64,000 nt of DNA, taken from assembly GCA_027919835.1 (NCBI GenBank), contig JANVFP010000019.1, forward strand, positions 620,001 to 684,000. The letters run 5' to 3'. Below are positions 13,331-23,885 of this stretch, piece by piece. Under the pieces are notes generated by a model, which was not told where the DNA came from, did no database searches, and saw only the letters and a list, made by a program, of their open reading frames with translations. Source of the DNA: Lentinula raphanica. Taxonomy: Eukaryota; Basidiomycota; Agaricomycetes; Agaricales; Omphalotaceae. The first letter of the stretch is position 1, and each line of letters begins with the position of its first letter. A program made the position numbers and the translations under genes.

Positions 13331-13848
13331 TTGTTAAAGAGCAGTATCGTAAATACCGACCACATACCTATCGGTAATTGACTCGCTTTTGGGTTACGAT
13401 GAGGACTTGAATCAAGGTGAGATCCATCTGGCTGGCATCCTCTGTCAGAACAACAATGGGAAAACAAGGGGGTGAAACTTTGAAGTTCGAACGTAGCCGC
13501 TGGTCTTCCGATTCATGGCTCGCACGTCTTCACATTCGACTCCTACAGCATGCTCTATATCAAAGGAGGTCAGAGTTAGCAGGAAGCCGTCTTGAATGGA
13601 ACCACCCCCGGAACATAGCTTCACCAGCGACCACTCCCCTAGCAGCTTGTCCCACCTGTGACTCGCGATCGCTTTGGAGTCTACCATCATCAGGATACAG
13701 AAATACATATATTATAATCCATTACTCTAGTCAAACATACCCGATAGATAACCATAAATCCCTGCAATTTCCCTCAGATGAATCGGATATCCAACATGAA
13801 TTTGAGAGAGAGGTGCCTTACTTACCAAATGAATCATCCCTCGATTCA
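13331..13848. other. intergenic, no gene recognised
   Basis: Short ORFs overlap on both strands here without domain motifs. The right end abuts the 3' end of the F-box gene. Confidence 0.45.
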
Positions 13849-16094
13849 TCAGAATGAATATGGGACACAAGTCCTCCTGTACGCATCTGTAGGCCACCCC
13901 TTCGGCACCAGATCCTGGGACAACGGCTTCTTATACTCAAACCTCACCACTTTCACATGCCTCCTTAGCAATTCCTCATCCTCCTGGCTTCTCAGATTAT
14001 ACTCCTCATTCAAGATATCCCTCGATGATGCAGTCGACGAACCATCATCATTCACACCCGCCCCTCCACCACCCCCAACACCATTATGATGCCCATTGAT
14101 ATTATTCGGATTTTGATTCACATTCTGATTTTGGTTGTGGTTATGATTCGTTAACGCGCCATGATCAGAACGAGGTGAACGTGGCGGCGGCGAAGGAGGG
14201 GAAACACCGTATTGGGGGTCAAAGACTAGGATGATGAGCGATGTAATCGGACACCCGTGCTCTTTTCTAGATTTGACAAGTTTGGTGATGAATATGGAAG
14301 CCAAATCGGGATCGTGTTCGATACCCAGGGTAGAGAGTTTTGGACAGAGGACTTCACAGCGGGAGTGATCTCCACGAAGAGTTGAGTTGGGAGTTTCCTC
14401 GTCTTTCCCGTTTTTGTCCTCGCCTGACCCAGACGAGACACCATTGTGATTTGACGGGCGGGGAGTAGAAGTTCCTGCAGAGCTTGGCCCGCCCTCGTCT
14501 TGTCGTCTCTTCTTCACGTCCTTCGGCGATGCAGGCAACAACGCGGTCAACACGCTCCTCGTCGTCGTTGTCGACTGATATGCTAAGATCCTCAACTCTT
14601 CTAGATTCTTCAACCTCCCGAAAATCTCGACCCAAACAGACGTCTTAAACCTATTCGCCTGGTACGAGCTATCCCGGAGGACGAACGATGTTACATTATG
14701 CAACGAGTATCTCGGGAGCGTAGCAAGCAATTGACTCGAGCGGAACACACCGTAATTATGCAGTGCATTCGATGAGCCAACGACAGCCGTGAAGGGGACA
14801 TACAGGAGATCTCCTGGCTGAGCGACAGAGTAATGTGTTAGGTACCACTTGGTGATACCTTGAATATTGTGTAAGTTTGTGGTCTCTGAGGGCAGAAGCG
14901 CAGTCAAGTCGGTATCGGGATTTGAGAAGATATTGCCCCAGATATACACGTCGGTTTGGGCCGGAAGGGATAGGTATGAGAGGAATCTGGATATAGTAGA
15001 AGTCGTCGGCCACCCTCCTAAGCTTATTTGACGCATAGAAGGTAAACTCACAACGCGTTCCGTGGCGGGTACTATATCTGTAACAGCAGGAAGTGTTGGA
15101 CCGGCGCGAACGAGGGCAAGCATCTCGAGCATCGGGGAGTTTTGTAAAAAGTCGAGAAACGCTTGTGTGGTAGGCCGGTTGAAGGCTTGGTCGGATAGGC
15201 AAAGCGAGGTGAGGTTATGGAAATGTGTCGTCGGCCAGACAGTGAAATGTTCCAAAGTCAGTTCCTTGAGCAAAGGCATTTCTCCTGCGAATATTGGGGG
15301 TAATGTCCCGTTGGGTACGTCTTTGCCGTCCGTACGCAGGGTGAGACTGACTAGATTCGGTGCTGGATCCACGAAGAAAGTGTAAATCGGGACAGAGGGA
15401 TCTTCCCAAAGATCGGCAATGACGTGAAATTCCCTAAACCTCGCGACATGTTTCAACAGAGCCTGAAGAGACTTTCTCCGAATCTTCGTCTCTTTCACAC
15501 CCAGGTACACCGTCAACGGAGCTGCTCCAGACCGAGACAGGTATCGCTCGTGAGCCACAAGATTCTCATGCTTCTTGTTATTCTCGTCTTCGGAGTCGAT
15601 AAGCGTGTTGTCAATGGTCGACCATAACTGTGGGGAACGAGCAATGATTCCGCGCCAGTGACGACAGACATGTAGAAGATGGTACCAGTCTCTCCCATGA
15701 TCTTCATATGCGGTGAGATCAGGCAGGAAGCTCGAGAGGTTCATCTGAGCATTGTACATGATGTTGAAAAGAAGTTCGGGGGGTAGTTGATTGATTTTCT
15801 GGGATGCGTTTCGACAGCCTCGGATAGCAGAAGACGCTGTCTGGAGCTTTCGATCCAGACTATCCAACTTTTGGCAAAAGTACATCGTAAATGAATGAAT
15901 AAAAAGCAGGGTCAAAGGCGACATACCTCTGATTCTGGCAAGTCGACGAGCCTGGTAATTTTCAGTAAGCGGGATCAAATTTACAGCTTTGAATAAGCTT
16001 ACTGGTTTTTTGCATATTTACACTTGTACAGCATCGCGTTCACGAGTTGTTTGAAGGAGAGGTCGATGCCTGGTGGAGTTTGTGTTACAATCAT
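13849..16094 (-). CDS. F-box-like domain protein
   Basis: Probably a substrate adaptor of an SCF (Skp1-cullin-F-box) ubiquitin ligase. Three exons: 16003-16094, 15927-15951 (a 25-nt microexon) and 13849-15867, giving 711 aa. The spliced start reads MIVTQTPPGIDLSFKQLVNA. The F-box spans about residues 64-112, with INQLPPELLFNIM and the following WYHLLHVCRHWRGIIARSP, the pattern of agaricomycete F-box-like proteins. The rest is leucine-rich without clear repeats. Low-complexity Ser/Gly and Asn/His-rich stretches sit near the C-terminus (14040-14470). The last residues return to an ordered segment, VKVVRFEYKKPLSQDLVPKG. Such genes are very numerous in Agaricomycetes and the target is unknown. 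Confidence 0.85.
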
Positions 16095-16503
16095 AGTTGA
16101 AGTAGGCTGAGGGACATGAAAGTAGGAGGGAGAGAAGCGAAAACAATTGATGTGAGTTGGCATGTGATCAGTTGATAGCGTATGCGGATTTTGCGGGGAA
16201 GGCTTCGGAAGGAGACATCGCAAAGTTCAACGTTCAAAGCATAGCTCATATTGCTCTGGATGCTCACAGACAGAGGGAAGCATATATAGATACATGTAGC
16301 GCTGCGGTGTCAAACAGAGAATCCTGTGAGGCATCGAGGGAACCATACACCAGAAACGATCAAGCTTGTTCCGCTTCACAAAATATCCACACAACGAGGT
16401 GATCCTCAACATCAGCCTATCTGAACCGTCTAAGATCAAGTCTGGTTTTGGTAAGCCGACAAAGAACACTTACTGTGCGCCTGACTCTACAAGCCTCAGT
16501 ATA

Positions 16504-17290
16504 TCACTTCTTGCTTTGCCGTTCAACTGATTCCCAGCCTTCGACGACCGTTCCAATCCGAGTCGTGAACTCAATCAGGTCTGTTCTCAGGCCCACAAAG
16601 AATTTCGACCATCTTTCTAGGTCATCTACGCTTCCTTCTCCGACATAAGCATCGTGGTCGTTTTTTAGAGCTTTGAAAGCTTGGAAAACTTCCGGATGGG
16701 AAGAATTGAGTGTCGACGTCAGTGGTATACCGTCCATGACTCGAACAATCTCCGTCGTTAATTTGAGTACACCGATACGACCTCTTGCAATGGGAGAATT
16801 GGCGGGTACCGAGGCTGATTGGAAAAGCTACTGAATTTGGTTAGTGCTACGAGCTCACTAGCTATTCTAATCACTGACCGTAGCAAAGGCTTCTACTTCC
16901 ATTGGCGGTCTTGCTGCTAGATACACGATGATCTGGTTAGCGAGTAAATAAGCGCGCCAGAACATTTCTTGGTCTTGATCTGGAGGAATCGGCGGAAGGG
17001 ATTGGGAAGACTCGACCATCAGCTCCAAAGCTTTTGAGAGTTCTTCTGAGCCGAAAGAAATTGCCTCTGTTGTTGCATTTGAAGGAGTCCCTGTGGAATA
17101 ATCTCGTGTTGTATATCGTGAACGACTGAGGACTATATTCGTTAGTGTGAAGATGGATGAACAGTTTTTGATGAATCATACCGTTTACGACGCGTTTCTC
17201 ATTTCGCAAAAAATATCTGGTCGATGCTGAATAGCATACAGACCGTCTCGTGAAACTTTTGGTCGCAGCGCGTAGAAAACAAAATGACAT
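16504..17290 (-). CDS. hypothetical protein, likely mitochondrial
   Basis: Three exons: 17182-17290, 16879-17132 and 16504-16827, with introns of 49 and 51 bp, giving 228 aa. I do not recognise a domain. The first 35 residues (MSFCFLRAATKSFTRRSVCY and onward) are rich in Arg/Ser/Ala and nearly free of acidic residues, as in mitochondrial presequences. The mature part is helical and amphipathic, with DQEMFWRAYLLANQIIVYLA and DDLERWSKFFVGLRTDLIEF. An in-frame upstream ATG exists at 17305. The start codon is only 68 bp from that of the divergent coiled-coil gene. Function unknown. Confidence 0.7.
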
Positions 17291-17358
17291 GGTGGTAGGG
17301 AGCAAAGAACCTTTTTTCCCACAGCTGCTTTGTGTGCTCCTCCACCACTCCGTTTACA
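17291..17358. promoter_or_regulatory. 68-bp divergent promoter interval
   Basis: The minus-strand ATG at 17290 and the plus-strand ATG at 17359 face away with only 68 bp between them. If the alternative ATGs at 17305 and 17332 are used, 26 bp remain. Transcripts must start inside or very near each other's 5' region. No TATA box is visible. Confidence 0.5.
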
Positions 17359-19173
17359 ATGGCCTCCCCTGCAGTCTCCACTTCACCGTCCTCACGATAC
17401 GAAAGACCGTCCTCAAGATCTTCTGGTCGCTCAATACGTGCTCCTAGTCCTGCCCTCTCTCTTGATGATCCAGGTCCGTATTCTAATTTCATTTTCACGT
17501 TTCTGCAACATAAACCTGATACACTTCTGTTCAGTTGCTGTACGAAACCAAGTGGCCGCCCTCAAACACAATATCCGACACCAACAAGCTCAAGTGAACG
17601 ACTTGGAAAGCAACATCCTTCGTGGTCCACGTCCTTATCCCCACAAACCATCCGATTCAATGTCCACTTCATCGTCCAACCTAGCTTCACCACCTCCTTC
17701 ATCTTATTCTAACCGCTCACCAACACCATCCGGGTCTTCGCCAACCAGAGTTGCACGAAGGACGAGTTTTGAAGTACTGCAAGGCATAGCTGGTCCAGAT
17801 TCCAATCTACCATTGCCCATGACAGGCAAACGGGAGCTCAGTCATAGCGTAAACGGTAGTCTGAACGAGAACGGGATCAAGGAAGGCGTGCCGATGACAA
17901 GTCCTCCAGCTCACAAACGAGCGTCAAGTCCGACACGCACTCTAAGTCGTATGTAACCTTGTCCAACGTATCCAGAGCCCTTCCAATTGAACCCATTTCA
18001 GGAATTCCAGTAGCGTCTGTAGGTGTGTCAAGATTCTGTGTATTCATCGCTCGATTCTATGTCCTAATCTATACACACTCGTACTTATAATATCCTGACC
18101 TCCCAGGTAATGCTCGAGCTCTGGCCGAGGAAGGAGCAGTAGCGCCTTCCGCCAGTTCTTCCTCCCTTCTACACTCCAATTCTCTCGACACATCCTTAAC
18201 ATCACCCATTCTACCTTCACTTCAGCTCCCACCATCCCCAAGCGCCACAAGTTCGCCCAATTCAAACTCCAATCGACGAGTATCTCTCACACCTGGAGGT
18301 ACAACCAAAGTCCTCGCAGATCTCCAGACGGGTGTCATCAATGCGCGAAACGCGTTAGAGAATACCAAGGCTCAATTGAGACTAAGCCAAAGGAGTGTAG
18401 CTACGCTAACGAGGCAAACAGAAGATCTAAAAGAAGGGAGGGAGAGATTAAGGTTGGAGAATGAAGGTTTGAATAACGTGGTTGCCAGAAAGGAAAGATT
18501 GCTACAAGAAGTGCGTACTGTTGCATCCGAGTCAACATTTTTCCCGCTGCTCATAAAAACTCTTCAGGTCCTTGAACGCGCACGAAAAGCCGAAGCTGAA
18601 GCCACCCAGCTCCGTTCCCAACTCAAAACCGAAACCTCCCAATCCAAAAAGAGTCTTCGGGAAATGGAATCTGCCCTTGCGGAATCGACCGCTCTATCAC
18701 AAAAGTCTGAACGAGAGTACCTCACGCTGCGAGAAAGCCTCAAGCATCTCACCGAATCATGGAAATCTGATACCGATCGTCTACGAGAGGAAATACGTAA
18801 ACGGGAAGAAAGGTGGAAGGGAGAAGCGGAGGCTATGGGTAAGAAATATCGGAAGCTTGTGGAGGAAGTGCAGGCGAGTAGAAAATGCGACGAGGACGTG
18901 AAGAGATTGAGAGAACAAGATAAGAAGAAAGCGAAGGAGATTGAGGATAGATGGTTAGAAGAACTCCAAGAGATGAAGAAAGCTGTGGAGAAATGTGGGG
19001 TGAATAGTGAGACGGATAGTGAAACTGCCAGGTAAATGTCCTCTACCCCGACTCGAAATCCTCATCTATGATATTGACCTACACTGGATAGACAACTCAG
19101 CGCTGAGCTCGCGCGTCTACGACGGTTGATGCAGAACGCAGGGAGAGCATTATCTAACGATGACTCGCCGTAA
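17359..19173 (+). CDS. coiled-coil protein, She3-like
   Basis: Six exons from the ATG at 17359 (an in-frame ATG also exists at 17332): first exon ending 17473, then 17535-17948, 18002-18022 (21-nt microexon), 18107-18510, 18568-19031 and 19092-19173. The product is about 499 aa. The N-terminal half is Ser/Pro-rich and probably disordered (TSSSNLASPPPSSYS). A first short helix, AVRNQVAALKHNIRHQQAQV, follows exon 1. From about residue 245 a long coiled coil runs to the end, with ENTKAQLRLSQRSVATLTRQ and NEGLNNVVARKERLLQEVLE. The helix order and the ARKERLLQEV block recall She3, the adaptor linking mRNA to type V myosin, but coiled coils match loosely and this call is tentative. The 57-nt intron at 18511-18567 has a length divisible by three and no in-frame stop. 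Confidence 0.6.
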
Positions 19174-19555
19174 TTTTTGACCAGAATCTTACATACCCCT
19201 TCTTAATTCTACTTATATTCCATCCTTCGACCTGTATATGCATGCATCATACATCCATTGCACATCATTCTCTACCTACTCACACTACATCTGTCACCAC
19301 AATCGTTACCTTAGGATTCCTGGGATTGCTATAGCATGCTAAATATTGAGTAATTTAGCTGCATACGAGACCGCAATGTGCCTCCTTGAGCTAGAAGCTC
19401 CTATACACTATTCTACATCATGCAAAGGCACAACAGAGCTTTCGTCTAGTAATCTCGCTGAGGGTATTAAAAAAATACTATGCACTAGTCCAACTTTATT
19501 ATGCAAGACTGCAACAGCAAAAAAGGAGCATGGAGGGACTGCTCTTATATATTAT
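19174..19555. other. intergenic, no gene recognised
   Basis: AT-rich spacer between the coiled-coil gene and the tRNA. It holds no ORF with motifs and should contain the 3' UTR and terminator of the upstream gene. Confidence 0.4.
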
Positions 19556-19659
19556 AGCCCACCGCGAGGGTCGAACTCGCAGCCTTCAGATCAAGTTACG
19601 CCCCACATACTTAGCAGCTTATAAAAGTCTGACGCTCTATCCGATTGAGCTAGGCGGGC
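19556..19659 (-). tRNA. tRNA-Lys(UUU) with a 30-nt intron
   Basis: On the minus strand the 5' acceptor strand GCCCGCC (19653-19659) pairs with GGTGGGC (19557-19563), with one G-U pair. The D arm reads TAGCTCAATCGGATAGAGC. The T arm reads TGCGAGTTCGACCCTCGCG. The anticodon arm is TCAGA-CTTTTA, a 30-nt intron placed right after position 37, then A-TCTGA, which gives anticodon TTT (lysine). The mature length is about 74 nt, and CCA is not encoded, as expected for a nuclear tRNA. It sits between the coiled-coil gene and the broken NLR gene. Confidence 0.9.
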
Positions 19660-19738
19660 AGGGAAAATACTGATTGTGTGTGGCTCAAAGAATTACCAGG
19701 CTGTACTTACTATGTATTCATCTAACTGAGTCCAATAT

Positions 19739-20391
19739 CTAATGAACCAAAGAGTCTTCTTTCAGCATGATTCGAATAATTAAAACTTGTCCACTTTGAT
19801 TACCAATGATACTTGATCTGGTAATAGCATCATAGCAATCTCCAACACTGGAAGGCCTAAAATTCGGTGAAATCCAACACAATCTCCGACTTGTACCATT
19901 TGGAGAGTACATTCTCAACCATCCTTGACCATCAACTATTGCACAGGCTGGTGTGGTATGCAGATCAAATTTTGCATTATCTTTGGTGGTTGACCAGAAG
20001 TAGATGGTATGATCCATAGATCTAGATATGACACTGAGAGAGTCAGCTGTGAATACCAGCTGTGTAATTTTATCATCATGTTTGAAGCATGTCTTCACAT
20101 TTTCTCCAGCAAAATTCCATATGATAATCATGCCATCATCTGATCCAGAAGCTATCAATCTACCATCTGGAGAGCATGCAACTGTAACCCAGGTTGTATG
20201 CTCATACATGAGCTCAACTTCTGTTCCAATGTGTGCATCCCAAATCCGAACAACATTATCTGTGCTGCCAGTCACAACAAAGCTACCATCTGGGGAGTAG
20301 GCAAGAGACATTACACTTCCATAGTGGCTGCATATCCATAATACTGTCTGATCCTGAAGGCTCCAGATGCGCATTGTGTTATCATTGCCTC
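19739..20391 (-). pseudogene. 3' part of disrupted NACHT-WD40 gene (second half of WD40 repeat 10 to the stop)
   Basis: This is the displaced end of the gene that begins at 29759. It resumes in the middle of a WD40 repeat (AATGATAACACAATGCGCAT, encoding NDNTMRIW) directly next to the retrotransposon. It carries the rest of repeat 10 and about four further repeats, for example SVMSLAYSPDGSFVVTGSTD and VACSPDGRLIASGSDDGMII, and ends LKEDSLVH at a TAG (19739-19741). Joined to 25771-27201 at the single GCCTC target, the frame is exactly continuous. In the present allele it is cut off from its promoter and start codon and should not be made as part of the receptor. Confidence 0.85.
20387..20391. 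repeat. left 5-bp target site duplication (GCCTC)
   Basis: GCCTC directly precedes the left LTR (TATCACAAC...), and the same GCCTC follows the right LTR at 25771-25775. Five-base duplications are usual for Ty3/gypsy integrases. Confidence 0.9.
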
Positions 20392-20913
20392 TATCACAAC
20401 TTAGAACTCACCTAGTTGTAGTTGCAAAGGTTGGGGATAGTGACAGAGTATGAGCACAAGTTGATCACAAGAGGATAAAAGATGTTCTTGAATCTGGGGG
20501 ATCCCAGAGATACATGAGAGTATTTATACTACTCTAGAGTGGAGCTACTATCTAATGATATCATAGTCCATGTCATAGTTGGAGCTACATGAAGTCATTT
20601 ATGAAGTCACTATGATTCATGGTGAAGTCATCCATGAAGTCATTTATGAAGTCATCCTGTGGAGACTGTGGATGATTCATGGTGAAGTCATCTATGAAGT
20701 CATCCTGTGGATGCTTCACTTATTACATCATAAGACAACCTGTTGTAATGTAGATATGGTGCAGAGCAAGCATGTCCCATCACTGGTTGTACAAATGAAA
20801 ATATGTATGGCACAGAGATGATCAAATGATAAACTACTACTGATAATATGATAAGATAGAGATAGGAGATAAGATAAGTGATTAAGGTAGAGAATAGAGA
20901 GAAATCTGTGACA
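20392..20913 (-). repeat. 3' LTR (left copy)
   Basis: 522 bp. On the coding strand it begins TGTCACAGATTTC and ends CTAAGTTGTGATA, with near-matching terminal inverted bases (TGTCACA and TATCACA). It appears identical to 25249-25770 by reading, including the embedded 80-codon chance ORF. Confidence 0.93.
20589..20705 (-). promoter_or_regulatory. ATGAAGTCAT-type repeats in LTR U3
   Basis: Several copies of ATGAAGTCAT and one-base variants are spaced at about 12-15 bp here, and the same set lies at 25446-25562 in the other LTR. The core TGAAGTCA consists of TGA and TCA half-sites with a 2-bp centre, like the bZIP ATF/CRE site TGACGTCA. They lie upstream of the TATA box and could be an enhancer. 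Confidence 0.5.
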
Positions 20914-23788
20914 TTACCCCCTCTTCTGATTCGAGCTCCGTTGAGAATATGTCCAGTTCCACACTTTCAATTGAATGATCAATCTGTTTTTTATATTCTC
21001 GAATTTTCTCTGGTGCATTTTTGAGATTTGCAGCAGGTTCCCAAGTATCATGATCTCGAGTAAAACCTTTCCATCTCACCAGATATTCCAATCTCTTTCT
21101 CTGAACTCGGTGTTGTAAAATTTTCTCCACTACCCATTCTTCCTCTCCATCAACTATTATAGTTTCAGGAGTAGGAGCCTTTTGTCCTGGAATGGTAGAT
21201 TCTGTATAGGTGGCAAGCTTGCTAGCATGAAAAACAGGATGTATCCCACGGTATTTTGGAGGTAGTTTCAGTTCAAAGGTCACATCTGATAGTTTTCTGA
21301 TGATTTTAAATGGACCTTCAAATCTTGGCTGGAGAGCTCGTTCTGTAGTTTGATAGTCTTTAAGATTCAATAGAACCTTGTCTCCAACTTTAAAAGGTAT
21401 GTTTTGAACTCCTTTGTCATAATACCATTTCATTCTTTCAGCTGCAAGCTTTAGAGCTGCTTTTGCTTGCTCTTGAGCTTCAAGTCTTTGTTGCATTATG
21501 TCATTAAAATCAATGGATCCCTGATTTTTAATGAGCATAGGACCTGCACGAGGATGTCGACCATATTCCAGGAAGAAGGGACTCTCCTTGGTACCTTCAT
21601 GTGCTTGATTGCTGTATGCAAACTCTGCTGTGCTTAGAAGATCGGCCCAGTCATTGAGATTATAGTCAACATAGCACCGAAGGTATTGTTCCAAAATCTG
21701 GTTAACACGTTCTGTTTGTCCATCAGTTTGTGGATGATAGGCAGTTGACATAGTAGATTCAATTCCAAGTAGCCTGCACCATTCTTGAAAAACTTCAGCA
21801 GCAAACTGTGTTCCTCTATCAGATATTATTTGCAATGGGAGTCCATGCAGTGGATATATCCTGTCATAGAGTAACTTTGCTAAGTCTTTGGCTGTGAAAT
21901 TATTTGTGATTGCAAAGAAGTGTGCACGCTTAGTCAAGCGATCTACCACAACACATATGGCATTGTGCTTTCCAGATGGTGGTAATTGAGTAATAAGGTC
22001 TATGGAAATAATTTCCCAAGGTCCATTTGGTACTCGATTAGGTTGTAAGGGTCCAAAAGGCTGTTGTGAGCGATTTTTCATCCGCTGACAAGTATCACAG
22101 CCTGAGACATAATTTTTTACAAAGACTGACATCCCTGGCCACCAATAGTTTCGAGAAACGAGTTCATAGGTTTTCCATCTACCAGGATGTCCTGCTGATG
22201 GTAAATCATGATGCATTTGAACTATGCGTCTTCGTAGATGATCATCTGTGCTCTTTGGAATATATATTTTACCACGGTAAAGTAGTAGACCATTTTCATA
22301 GTTCCACTCTTCTAGTGATTTCTTGAATTCACGTGGTCCTGATGACAGAAGTGATTTGTAATCCTTCGTAACTTCATCAGTTAGCAAGGCTTCTTTGACC
22401 TCCCTTAGGATTTGTTCATCATTGATAGGCGATTCATGAGCAGCCTCAATAGCCTGAATGGCAAAAAATTCAGGTTTGAGTAAAATTTGATCTCGATTGT
22501 CGAGGTTTACCCCCTCCTCATGATCTGGCCTCCTGGACAGAGGGTCTTCAGCCTGCATTGTTTTCCCTGGCTTATGCCGTAGAGAATAATCAAAGCGAGT
22601 AAGATACAGAGCCCATCTCGCTTGTCTTCGTGTTAGCTTCTGGGCAGACCGGAAATAAGTCAAATTCAAGCAATCCACTGTATTGTGAGTCTTTGATTTT
22701 GCCTTTAAGCCCTTTCCGGCGCATATTTGGCAATATCGTTGTTTTTGCTCCTGGGAATTAACCTTTTCTGGGGTTTTGCCTTTACTCTTTTTTGCCGCAT
22801 CTATCTCCATTGCTTCTGGTTCATGACTGCCATTGCCTTTAGCATTATTGCCTGTGCCAAATATTACACTTTTAGTCTTTTCTGGATGTAAGGCTTTATA
22901 TGATAAAAGGAGAAGTTCCAGATAATCTTCCCATTTAGTAGGAGTCTTTCCAGAAATTTCCAACACAACAAGTGCATTACGCAACTCTTGTGAAATAACA
23001 TCACGAAGCTTGTCGATGTGAATACTATCTTGGTAGTCCACAATACGTGCAAGAGTGCGATATTGTTCAGCATATTTGATAAAGTCCTTACTAGCCAGTG
23101 ACTTGTTTGTCCAAAGATGTGTAATTTCATTTTTAGCACCTTCTTTGTTATCACGGCGACCATAAATGGCATTGAGCTCATTGGCAAAGTTGTCCCAAGA
23201 TCCCAGATCGTTTCCCAAACGTGTGTCATCAAAGTACTTTCTCATATAGTTTGTGGCAGGAGAACGCAACCTAGTAAGAGCAGTCACAATTCTTTGATGA
23301 TCTGTCACAATGCCTAAAGATGAGCAGTACAATGCGACTTGATTCATCCAATCTTCTAAGGTCATCTTGTTGTCTGTTCCAGAGAAGGTTGGTGGGTCAG
23401 GTACTTTGGGACCTCTGAATGGGCCAGCTCCAGCATCAGCAGGAAGCTTATCAAGCTGTGCCTTATAAGCTCGTAAAAGTTCTGCCTGAGTTTCGACAAT
23501 CTGTCGAAGGCTACGAACTTCATTTGTTAAGTTCTCTTGATTGGTGAAGGCTGTAGTAAAAGCCTGATTCATCCAATCAGCAAGTTCATTGACATTTCTG
23601 TTAATATATCCAATGGAAATGTTGGTAGTAGCCTCGTGAGCATTGCGAAGGAGTCGTCCAATCTGATTTTTCTGTTCATCAGTTTGAAATCCAATTGCTG
23701 CCATATCAATTCCTTGAGAGACAGCATCGGACCAAACTTGTCCATCATCGACTAATTCAACGACAGGGGTGAAAGGTGTGTAAGACAT
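20882..23788 (-). CDS. gag-integrase-chromodomain polyprotein with in-frame loss of protease, RT and most of RNase H
   Basis: 968 aa. Residues 1 to about 345 are Gag, with capsid-like PKVPDPPTFSGTDNKMTLED. A degenerate zinc knuckle follows near 350-371: Cys-x2-Cys-x11-His-x4-Cys in CQICAGKGLKAKSKTHNTVD plus C. Immediately after (about residue 374, near 22660-22670) the frame enters the last part of an RNase H domain, TYFRSAQKLTRRQARWALYL and HKPGKTMQAEDPLSRRPDHE. Integrase then follows: an HHCC zinc region (HHDLPSAGHPGRWKT, YVSGCDTCQ), then the D-D-E core with SIDLITQLP, IISDRGTQF and HPQTDGQTERVNQ. The C-terminal chromodomain has EWVVEKILQHRVQRKRLEYL and VRWKGF (about 883-930). Frame is kept over the deletion. 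The last codons run through the polypurine tract into the 3' LTR. Confidence 0.92.
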   Translation of the reverse strand: MSYTPFTPVVELVDDGQVWSDAVSQGIDMAAIGFQTDEQKNQIGRLLRNAHEATTNISIGYINRNVNELADWMNQAFTTAFTNQENLTNEVRSLRQIVETQAELLRAYKAQLDKLPADAGAGPFRGPKVPDPPTFSGTDNKMTLEDWMNQVALYCSSLGIVTDHQRIVTALTRLRSPATNYMRKYFDDTRLGNDLGSWDNFANELNAIYGRRDNKEGAKNEITHLWTNKSLASKDFIKYAEQYRTLARIVDYQDSIHIDKLRDVISQELRNALVVLEISGKTPTKWEDYLELLLLSYKALHPEKTKSVIFGTGNNAKGNGSHEPEAMEIDAAKKSKGKTPEKVNSQEQKQRYCQICAGKGLKAKSKTHNTVDCLNLTYFRSAQKLTRRQARWALYLTRFDYSLRHKPGKTMQAEDPLSRRPDHEEGVNLDNRDQILLKPEFFAIQAIEAAHESPINDEQILREVKEALLTDEVTKDYKSLLSSGPREFKKSLEEWNYENGLLLYRGKIYIPKSTDDHLRRRIVQMHHDLPSAGHPGRWKTYELVSRNYWWPGMSVFVKNYVSGCDTCQRMKNRSQQPFGPLQPNRVPNGPWEIISIDLITQLPPSGKHNAICVVVDRLTKRAHFFAITNNFTAKDLAKLLYDRIYPLHGLPLQIISDRGTQFAAEVFQEWCRLLGIESTMSTAYHPQTDGQTERVNQILEQYLRCYVDYNLNDWADLLSTAEFAYSNQAHEGTKESPFFLEYGRHPRAGPMLIKNQGSIDFNDIMQQRLEAQEQAKAALKLAAERMKWYYDKGVQNIPFKVGDKVLLNLKDYQTTERALQPRFEGPFKIIRKLSDVTFELKLPPKYRGIHPVFHASKLATYTESTIPGQKAPTPETIIVDGEEEWVVEKILQHRVQRKRLEYLVRWKGFTRDHDTWEPAANLKNAPEKIREYKKQIDHSIESVELDIFSTELESEEGVMSQISLYSLP
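20914..20927 (-). other. polypurine tract of the LTR retrotransposon
   Basis: On the coding strand AGAAGAGGGGGTAA lies directly before the 3' LTR start (TGTCACAG). This is the expected primer site for plus-strand DNA synthesis. It is contained within the coding region of the polyprotein. Confidence 0.8.
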
Positions 23789-23885
23789 TTTTCTAGTTGT
23801 TTTGAAGTCAGATTATTTTTCAGACATAATATGAAAAAATGAATATATGAAAAAACACAAATGTTTGCCAGATTACATAAGACTA

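Noticed and set aside
13417..13857. 146-codon plus-strand ORF
   Set aside because: No domain, and its end overlaps the 3' end of the F-box gene; coding support is weak.
20579..20821. 80-codon ORF in the LTR (also at 25436-25678)
   Set aside because: It is on the strand opposite to transcription and is made of the ATGAAGTCAT repeats; identical in both LTRs only because the LTRs are identical.
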